This document shows, one piece after another, positions 56,290 through 64,000 of a stretch of 64,000 nucleotides of DNA. The stretch lies in assembly GCA_033980235.1 (NCBI GenBank), contig CM067070.1, positions 24,774,199 through 24,838,198 on the forward strand, written 5' to 3'. Below the pieces are notes generated by a model, which saw only the letters and a list, made by a program, of their open reading frames with translations, made no database searches and was not told where the DNA came from. A program made the position numbers and the translations under genes. The DNA is from Diadema setosum (lineage: Eukaryota; Echinodermata; Echinoidea; Diadematoida; Diadematidae). Numbering within the stretch: position 1 is the stretch's first letter; the number at the start of each line of letters is the position of its first letter.

Positions 56290-57480
56290 GAAATGTGTCG
56301 CGCTAGTAAGACGTTAATCTTTCAACCAGAGGGCAGTGAATTCTTGCAATATTATAGAATCCGAGTCATACTGAAAGGCGTATATAGGGAATACCCTACC
56401 CATTGAGCCACCTTGCTGCTCTCACTATTCCCTTCAAAAGGCTAATAGAATGCAAGAGACATATCTCATATAATCTGTACTATGCACTTACCACCTAGAA
56501 GTAATACAAATCACATTCTAAGTAATGGCGCAGCTTGGAAGGGAAGGGAAGGGAAGTGTAAATGGCATACAAGTGTACACGTATACATATATAGCCATAC
56601 AGATAATGAATTTGTCATGAAGCTTTTGACATTTCACAAAATAAATCACAACTCAACATACATAAAGAAATTTACCTTTTCAAGTGTTTATTCCAAGAAA
56701 ATTCACTTCATACCGTAAGCAGATAATATGCTGATTCATTTCCTGGATATGTATTAATTTCAATATTTGTGCTTTATAGTTGCCATTGATATTTGCATCA
56801 TCTTTTATCCATCAATGACTCCGCAGTGAGGTGAAACGTGTGTACATACCATGACGACCCTATATGAGAGGGAGGTAGGTATATAGGCCTAGTGCAAATA
56901 GAACATTCTTTGCTGATCAAACATCGCACCGCCAGCAAGCCCACATCATATAGGCCTACTAGCAGTCAGGTGGGAACTCAAGTACCGGTACCCCCTTTCC
57001 AGCCCCCTCCCCTCCCCCCCCCCCCCCACACACACACACATGCAGACATTTATGTAGACCTATGTTGGACAAAAGCACATAGCCTATGTTTACCAAATGA
57101 CAGTCACAGTGAATGAAACACTAACAAAAGAGTCCATGAGAACAAGGTCAACATCAAACGTGTCTAGTCATCATGATAAAGCAACCCGACACCATAAATT
57201 CTTTGATCATCATTTGCTATTGGACCATTCATTGATAACTAACCGATAAAGGTAATTTGACTATGGCTGAGCATTGTTACAAAGTGCTTATCAACAGCAA
57301 TTACGAGGGTGTGTATAAAAATAATATCAATATAGTTTAGATAAAATGTCAAGTGGAAACTAATGACCTCTCAAATCTGTACTTGGTTTTCCAGAGCTTA
57401 TCTCATCTGAACTGTGAATCATGCTGCGGAACAGGTGTACCGAATTGATAACTCCATTGGTGCAAGCGGCACAATGCACT
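56290..57480. other. 1.2 kb without recognised gene
   Basis: Contains GGGAAGGGAAGGGAAG (56539-56556) and a C run with CA repeat (57010-57041). No exon supported. Confidence 0.4.
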
Positions 57481-57488
57481 TCTCTTAA

Positions 57489-58930
57489 AAGGGGAATGAA
57501 CCCCACACTATCATGGACTGAGTGAATGCAGAGCTCTGCAATATCAATAGAACAAATGAGCAAAGTTTGAGAAAATGAGACTATCTTTCAAAAAGTTATA
57601 GCTTTTTACATTTTCGCTGCAACTATCGCTGAATGAGACAAACAGTTTGTGACATCGCATATGGTACAATATCGCAAAAAAATCCACAAATTTCACCTTT
57701 TTTTTCTCCAAAAGTACACATTCCCTTGAATTGTTACTGACATAATTATTCCCCATGCTTTCTGACAAAAGATATAGGTTTAAGTCAAGTGCTCTTTCAT
57801 TATGCTAGAAAAGTGAAAAAAAAAAAGTTGAATTTCATTATATTTTCTTTATACTATTGCAAATGCATGACATCATGAAGTGTTGTAGTCTTCTCATCTA
57901 GTGGTGGCTGCATCAAAACTCTAAAATAATAATAACTAGAATTATCACTGAAGGTGATTAATACCCCCGTCCCTAGTGTCGCTTTATAGTATGTGATGTC
58001 ATGAGGGCAATGACGTTAATACCAAGTTTGTGCACTTGTCGAATTGGAAACAGAATAATTTTAGTTTACTGTACTGTAAAATTGTGGTTACTATGGCAAC
58101 GGTTTGTGTGACCAACACAAAATTATGTGTTCCACATTTATACCTCAGGGCCATAATGCCTATCAAATTTGGTTTCAATCGCCTGAAAACTGTGGAAGAA
58201 GTTCACTCCACAGGATTTTTTTTTTTTAATGCGGTTACCATGGCAACGCATTGTCCGATACAAATACAAAGGACATTTTGCAAAACTACACGTAAAGAGC
58301 ATCATACACACCAAATTTCACCTTCATAGATTAAATGGTTCAATTTGATAAAAAATTAGTGGTTACCGTACGTGGCAAGACATTTTTCTTATATTAACAC
58401 ATTGGTGTCTTGCATAACTACACCTCCCGATCATCATACATACTAAATTTGACCGTAATTGCTTGAATGATGTGGAAGTTATTCAATCCACAAGGTTTTG
58501 GTAAAATTATGGTTACCATGGCAACGCTTTGTCCAACAAACACAAAAATTATGTGTTCCACATCTATGCCTCAAGGCCATAACGCCTACCAAATTTGATT
58601 TCAATTGCTTCAAAACTGTGGAAGTTGTTCACTCCACAAGATTTCGAAGAAAACATGCGGTTACCATGGCAACACTTTGTCAAGTACAAACACAACGAGC
58701 ACCCGCCCGCGCAAGCAACATCACGGTGATTCCTATATACCCCCTTCACACTACGTGTGGCGGGGGTATAATAATAAAAAAAAAAATTAATAACTTTTGA
58801 ATGAACTGTCCAATTTCCCTCAAAATTTACTGATGTGATGTAATATTGCAGCAAATCCCTTAATACTCATCTATGCTGTTGTAGTTTCATTTTTCTTTCT
58901 AGAGCTCCATTATAGCTCAGAAAACAACAT
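57489..58930. mobile_element. TTAA-type MITE K1, diverged copy 3, split by insertion
   Basis: TTAA at 57485-57488, then a sequence alignable with copy 2 (60541): GAATGCAG, CAAAAAGTTATA, CGCTGAATGAGACAAACAG, TGTGACATCGCAT. After the nested element the family resumes at 58790 with AATAACTTTTGAATGAACTG and ATATTGCAGCAAAT. The right terminus is lost. Confidence 0.6.
57937..58785. mobile_element. Element with ATACCCCCG ends and tandem 150-bp units
   Basis: Left TTAATACCCCCGTCCCTAGT and right ACACTACGTGTGGCGGGGGT are roughly inverse. AATAATAATAA flanks both sides. Inside, four to five imperfect units carry GTTACCATGGCAACGCTTTG, CCAACACAAAATTATGTGTT and GTGGAAGTTGTTCACTCCAC. Confidence 0.65.
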
Positions 58931-59109
58931 TAACGAGCTTTGTACAAGTATAGACTAAATTCGACCTTGACTTGTTAATTGTTCTTGTTGCTGTTGGTGG
59001 AAATATACACCTTATCTCTTGCTTTCATTATTTCAATATGCCCTGTCCACTTGTACACTAAAACAACAACATTGGAATTTCGGAGCTTGGGTATTTGTTC
59101 AAAGTCTGT

Positions 59110-59192
59110 GTCACTGCCGGCAACCAGGGGAGTAGCCTGGTGGCAGTGTCGCTGCCCAGAAAGCAGTAGATGGCAGGTTCGATTCTCACTGG
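59110..59192 (+). mobile_element. tRNA-like SINE fragment
   Basis: A-box-like TAGCCTGGTGGCAG and B box GGTTCGATTCTC in tRNA spacing, followed by CACTGGTTCCTTTTTTC. Weak anticodon stem; called SINE-like. Confidence 0.45.
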
Positions 59193-59199
59193 TTCCTTT

Positions 59200-60536
59200 T
59201 TTCTGACACGTTTGTGAAAATGTAGATCAACAGTTGAAATCTTACAGTGATTTGTTATTCATCTCATTTGTACAGAGGGCCAATAAATTGAAGAAAACCT
59301 ATATCGATACCCTAATGTAAACCTTTCAATACAAAGACCAACACTGAAAAGGGCATATCATTATGAGTATATAGTGAAACAAACAAAACAAACACAAAGT
59401 ACACAAAATACAGGTACAGTTATGATTATCAAAATTTGGGTCTGCAGACTTTATTCCCTATGAAGTGACATGTTATTGCTTCCATCTGTGCTGCTACTGT
59501 TTCTGCTTTCCCTTCTGCTGTTATCATATGCACAACACACATCAGTGAATTTGAAGTACAATTATGCTTTGGAGTCATGGGCATATAAGTATTTCATGAA
59601 GAACAATGCACCGACAATAGTCTTTCACATAATATACATCTACAAAAGCAAATGGGCACTACATCTAATTTTACATTGATGTGGCATGGATGATATACAG
59701 TATTCATAATATGTCATATCACACCTCAAAAATGAAAAGCAAAACAGCAAAATCAAGGAGAAACAATTCAGAAAATGGCACAAATATATTTGCTGCTCAC
59801 GCCTGTCAATACAACCCTGTATAGTTATTTTCTATAAAGAGTCAAAGTACAATATATGACAAATTAAAATGAAAATATCACAAGAATTCCTTAAATTCTC
59901 TTCACATGCGTGCAAATTGATTGTTGACTGAAAAAAAAAAAAAAAAAGCTTTTGCCTCCATGTTTCGTAATGTACAATTCAGGGCAAACTCTACTGAAAT
60001 CCTACTGAAATCCTTTCAAAAATTCATTCACAGGAAAACATAGTCAAATCAGGTAATACTTGTATTCATAAATGGCTGTGTATATAACTATGTAAGGACA
60101 ATTTTACCCTTACACAATGACCTCTTACACATTTGAGTATGAGAAAATCAGTCACAGACGTCACTATAAAATTATTTTCTTTAGTCCAATATTGCAATAA
60201 ATATTTCGATTTATCAGAATAGTACCTCCGTGAACTAAAGAGGAAACAACTAGCCCTGTGAAGAAGATTTATCATACATTGCCTTGACAGGCAGCCTTGT
60301 GAAGAAACCAATACTACAGAACACCATTAATTACACCATTTGGAGTCTGACAAGCTTGCCACCAACCAAGGGTAGGTACAAAATAATGTAACATCTGGTA
60401 CATGGGTGGTAATCCGTGGCATGTCTTCACTCTTATCTAAATTAAATGTCCCTACAACATGAACGAAACAAAGCCCAGAATGAATGGGAGGATGAAACAT
60501 GTTGTATGTATACTGCCATACACATACTTTCTGACT
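59200..60536. other. 1.3 kb without recognised gene
   Basis: AT-rich, repeat-poor. The frame 59470-59679 starts with a leucine-rich signal-like stretch but has no family match, so I do not call it. Confidence 0.35.
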
Positions 60537-60540
60537 TTAA

Positions 60541-61101
60541 AGGACAAGTTCACCTTCATAGACACATGGATTGAATGAATGCAGCAACATTAACAGAACA
60601 CATCAGCATGATTTCGAGGTAACTTGGACAATCCGTTTAAAAGTTATGAATTTTTGAAGTTTTTGCTCAGTCACTGCTAGATGAGAAGATTACTACAGCT
60701 TGTGATGTCACATGTGTATAACGATATTTAAGATATATAAAGAAAATTCAACATATTTTCACTTTTCTCGCATAATAAAAGAACACCTGACTTGGCTCTT
60801 TCAGAAGGCAAAGGGAATAATATAACCCTTAACATACAGCAGTGAGGATTCGAGGAAATGTGCACTTCTTTCAAAAAGTTACATTTTGTGAAATTCTCTT
60901 TATATTTTCCTTAAAGCGTTGTACGCATGTGACATCATACACTGCATTTACTTCTCATCCAGCAGTGACTGTGCAGACACTTTAAAAATTCATAACTTTG
61001 GAATGGATTGTTCGATTTCCCCCAAACTTTCATTGATGTGTTCTATTAATTTTGCTGCATTCACTCAATCCACATGTATGTTATGAAGGTGGACTTGTCC
61101 T
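60541..61101. mobile_element. TTAA-type palindromic MITE K1, copy 2 (best preserved)
   Basis: Perfect TTAA on both sides (60537-60540, 61102-61105). Ends AGGACAAGTTCACCTTCAT and ATGAAGGTGGACTTGTCCT. 561 bp, palindromic overall, noncoding. Confidence 0.85.
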
Positions 61102-61515
61102 TTAATATCTCTGATACATCATTGAGATCCTAACCCTCTGTATGATTCAATCGCTGATTGGCACAGAAAACCCCATAGCATTGTACACACTGTCAGAAGT
61201 CCCTGGCATAAGAAGGGTTAAAACAGCTGCTTGGTTTCAAATGAAGGCATTATTAAAAGAGCTTGATATCTCTAAGAACATTATATCCTTAAATTCTTCT
61301 TTCTAGAATGCTGCCATCAAATCTATGGTACATTCTATCATCCTCAGCTGCATGCTGACTTGCAAAACCTCATGTACATCATGGATTGTATACTATATGT
61401 AGTTTGATATGAATCAATGAGCAAAGTTACAATATAACTAATTTCCACATGTAACACAAAACAACATGTTCTATGTACCTAGCAAACTCACTACTTTCTC
61501 TACTGCCACATTCTA

Positions 61516-61910
61516 AAGGGGATGGTACATTGTACAGTATTGGTGGAGATGAGAATAGGGCTTTTAACTTTTTGCGAGATACCAAGAAAAAAACTTATGA
61601 TATAGTACAGAGCATATCATTTTAAGAGGAATTCAAAGTTTATTTGATGAAAATCGGGTTTGGAATGACTGAAACATCCAAAAACAAAGTAAAACAAAGC
61701 AATCATAATAAAGTGTGGGTCCCACACTTCATTAGAATCGCTCTTTTTTCAATATCTCAGCCATTTCAAAACCAATTTTCATCAAATAAAAGTTGAATTC
61801 CTCCTAGAATTACATGCCCTTTCATATTTCCTAAGAGGTTTCTCATTATCTCACCAAAAAATGTTAGAAACCTGAAATTAGGTCTAAACCAAAACTGTAC
61901 GATCCCTTAA
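61516..61910. mobile_element. Palindromic MITE family K2, copy 1
   Basis: Left AAGGGGATGGTACATTGTAC, right inverse AAAACTGTACGATCCCTT. CTAA/TTAA flanks. Inner GATGAAAATCGGGTTTGGAA and inverse CAATTTTCATCAAATAAA. Confidence 0.72.
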
Positions 61911-62043
61911 AGATAAAAGATCCATTAGAATAACACTGTATGATGCACGCATTACAGACTAGTAGTCCTCTAGTGAAAATGTAGAGACTTCAAGGTCATT
62001 TTAAATTCATGTGATTTACATTGACAGGTAGTCACGATGATAT

Positions 62044-62086
62044 AAAACAGTAAACTACAGTCATAATGACTGTAGTTTACTGTTTT
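62044..62086. repeat. Perfect 21-bp hairpin
   Basis: AAAACAGTAAACTACAGTCA + T, one A, then the exact inverse ATGACTGTAGTTTACTGTTT + T. Confidence 0.88.
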
Positions 62087-62089
62087 TTT

Positions 62090-62935
62090 GAGGGCATTAC
62101 TGTTAAAAACATGTACACCAGTTCTCTCGTCTCCCTCAAAAGTTGGAAGACAACTTGAAATGAAAACAAGAGGAGATGAGAAAAAGCATTCTTTTGAATA
62201 AATAAAACAAAATACTTAAAAACCAACTTCAGAGGACTTGGTATCATGGCCTGTTTACCTGCCAAAAGATTGCAATTAATTCATAGAGACCAAATTATAC
62301 TTGATCTATTAGAGACTAAAGACCTGGAAGTGTGAGGAGTGAATCATGATCTATGCTGCTTCTCCACTTGACAACAAAAACATAAACCAAAACTAGTTTC
62401 CTCTTCCAAAGATAATGCTATAGGATATAGTGCAAAAATGTTGGTTTTCATACTATTTTCTGAGAAAATGACAAATTTCTACTGAAAGGATCACTAATCT
62501 TGATAAAATCAAAGTTTTTCAATCTGGACATTTCTCCTGAAGGTGAGTGCTACTATTTCTTTTTTTTTTCTTTTAAGTGCTGCCAAATATGGCACATTCC
62601 TGGCAAAACACTTGTCTATAATGCGGTCACAGATTACAATCTGAATCAATTATACAGTGAACATGACCTTCACCAAGAAGGTTAACTTTTACACGTTTCC
62701 TCCTACACAGGAAGAAAGTAACCTCGTACACTAGTACAATGGATAAAACTCGTCAATCAATGACCACCGACACAGATTCTACTGGTCATGGTTTTTCACA
62801 GAGGTAGTTGTGCAACAGGCCATGATTCGCAACGTACACAATGACATCCATTCAACTCAGAAAAGCATTAAAAATCTTTGTTCTTTCTGTCCACACATGA
62901 TACGGAAGCACCAACCTGTAATTTAATTACATACT
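62090..62935. other. 0.85 kb without recognised gene
   Basis: AT-rich, no repeat or exon recognised. Confidence 0.35.
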
Positions 62936-62939
62936 TTAA

Positions 62940-63929
62940 AGGGACTGTACAGTACTACACAGTTGAGGTGGGGATTCATGTTTTGAACGTTTTTAAGTGA
63001 GATAATGAGAAACCTCTTTGAAATATAAAAGAGCATGTAATTTTAACAAGGATTCAACATTTGGGTTTTTTTTTTTGATGAAAATTGGTTTCCAAATGGC
63101 CGAGATATCCAAAAAAGTGATAATAAGAAAAGGCGACAGGCAACGCCTTTTACTAGGATCTCTTTGTTTCACCTTGTTTTTGGATATCTCAGCCATTTCA
63201 AAACCGATTTTCATCAAGTAAACTTCTGATACAGTGCACTCCCGTTACAACGAACACGGTTATAACAAAATTTCGTTATAACGAAGTAAAACTTCCAGTC
63301 CCAAAATTATCGCCATAAAAGTCTATGGTACAAAATCCGCTTATAACGAAGACGGTTAAAGCGAAATTTTTGTTATAACGAAGTCTTTTCCGAGCGCCAC
63401 TGACAAAGAAAAACAAAAGAAATGTGTTCCGTTACAACGAAATGCGGATCGCTTTCGAAAATACATAGCGGAACAAGCATTTACAGCGTCTCTGCATGAG
63501 TGAACGCTTCATATAACTGTGTGTTGGCTCTGTGTGTCACGCACGTTTTTCGAGAAGAACTTGCGTTATTGTAATAAATCTGAAATCAAATAAAGTTCCT
63601 TTTATTGTTTTGAAGGTTCTTTATTACAAAAGACACAGATTCTGATACACCTAAATGTCCGTTAGTTCGGAAATGAAATTGGGTTTGTTATTATTGTTCC
63701 CTTGTTTCATTGTTTTTGTGATAGGCCCTATATTGTACGAATTTGTTCGGTTATAACGAAATTTCGTTATAACGAAAGAAAACTGCCGGTCCCGAGCATT
63801 TCGTTATAACGGGAGTGCACTGTACCCCTTAGAATTGCATGCTCTTTGACATCTCATAGAGTGGTTTCTGAATATCTCAGAAAACGTTAAAAGCTAAATC
63901 CTCACCTCGACCAAAACTGTACACACCCT
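62940..63929. mobile_element. TTAA-flanked MITE K2, copy 2, carrying a pogo-like MITE
   Basis: TTAA at 62936-62939 and 63930-63933. Ends AGGGACTGTACAGTACTACA and AAAACTGTACACACCCT. Inner GATGAAAATTGGTTTCCAAA and its inverse CATTTCAAAACCGATTTTCA as in copy 1. The insertion 63232-63822 interrupts its right arm at a TA. Confidence 0.78.
63232..63822. mobile_element. pogo/Tigger-like MITE, copy 2
   Basis: TA on both sides (63230-63231, 63823-63824). Same ends CAGTGCACTCCCGTTA and same internal landmarks (TCTTTTCCGAGCGCCACTGA, AACTGCCGGTCCCGAGCAT) as 40749-41282. 591 bp; it differs by substitutions and central indels. Confidence 0.82.
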
Positions 63930-64000
63930 TTAAATGCTTTTGCTACTTGACATACATTTGTAGCTAACTACACATCTACACAATTTCAAGTTTTCAGATG

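Noticed and set aside
59470..59679. Signal-peptide-like open frame starting with a leucine run
   Set aside because: CTG/CTT-rich low complexity, ends after 69 codons, no splice sites or family features.

Overview
The window is nuclear DNA of an invertebrate deuterostome, most likely an echinoderm of the sea-urchin type. That placement is an inference from spliced genes with GT-AG introns, AT-rich intergenic DNA, L1/Tx1-like and CR1-like LINE fragments, tRNA-derived SINEs, very many palindromic MITEs, and long foldback elements that recall the sea urchin TU class. There is no bacterial, organellar or intact viral gene. Coding exons make up only about 2-3% of the window.

Host genes. (1) A plus-strand gene with tandem F5/8 type C (discoidin) domains leaves four recognisable exons (11687-11849, 19540-19730, 20609-20758, 22270-22425). 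All junctions agree in phase. The first exon is the tail of one domain, the next three encode a complete second domain and the stop, and the 5' part lies upstream of the window or was not recognised. (2) A minus-strand two-exon gene (48435-48118 and 43407-42781) encodes a complete 314-residue seven-helix receptor of rhodopsin-like type with eroded signature motifs. (3) A weak exon pair at 27246-27330 and 27786-27915 (+) may come from a small saposin-like protein whose splice donor is missing next to a MITE and TA microsatellite.

Mobile DNA, left to right. 1-2700: TCGTACGA-rich repeat, a TA-associated MITE pair, and a head-to-head pair of tRNA-Ala-like SINEs. 2886-6793: a three-level nest of DNA transposons. 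6870-9812: a scrambled L1/Tx1-like LINE that carries a 606-bp GC-rich transposon. 9900-10440: a CR1-like RT fragment. The 7.7-kb discoidin intron holds a SINE split by a MITE, a foldback element (12666-14358), a 1.85-kb hAT-like element with a perfect 8-bp target duplication, and an inverted-repeat complex with a tandem array (16587-18510). 22.9-30.2 kb: MITEs, a SINE, a truncated foldback copy, and a 352-bp foldback flanked by a 9-bp duplication. 31025-39472: an 8.4-kb palindromic foldback whose arms are arrays of about 200-bp units capped by 41-bp repeats. 39.5-42.3 kb: palindromic MITEs including a pogo/Tigger-like one. 43801-47690: a second large foldback, lying entirely inside the single receptor intron. 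48.5-64 kb: mostly unannotatable sequence with TTAA-flanked palindromic MITEs, a CR1-like 3' end and a second pogo-like MITE nested in a TTAA MITE.

The candidate for an undescribed system is the set of foldback elements built on one plan: inverted arms that are themselves tandem arrays. At least five are present, in unrelated sequence families. The two largest would give long double-stranded RNA if transcribed, and one of them must be transcribed with the receptor pre-mRNA. Family names for repeats are judged by eye from termini, target duplications and protein motifs; no database search was possible.
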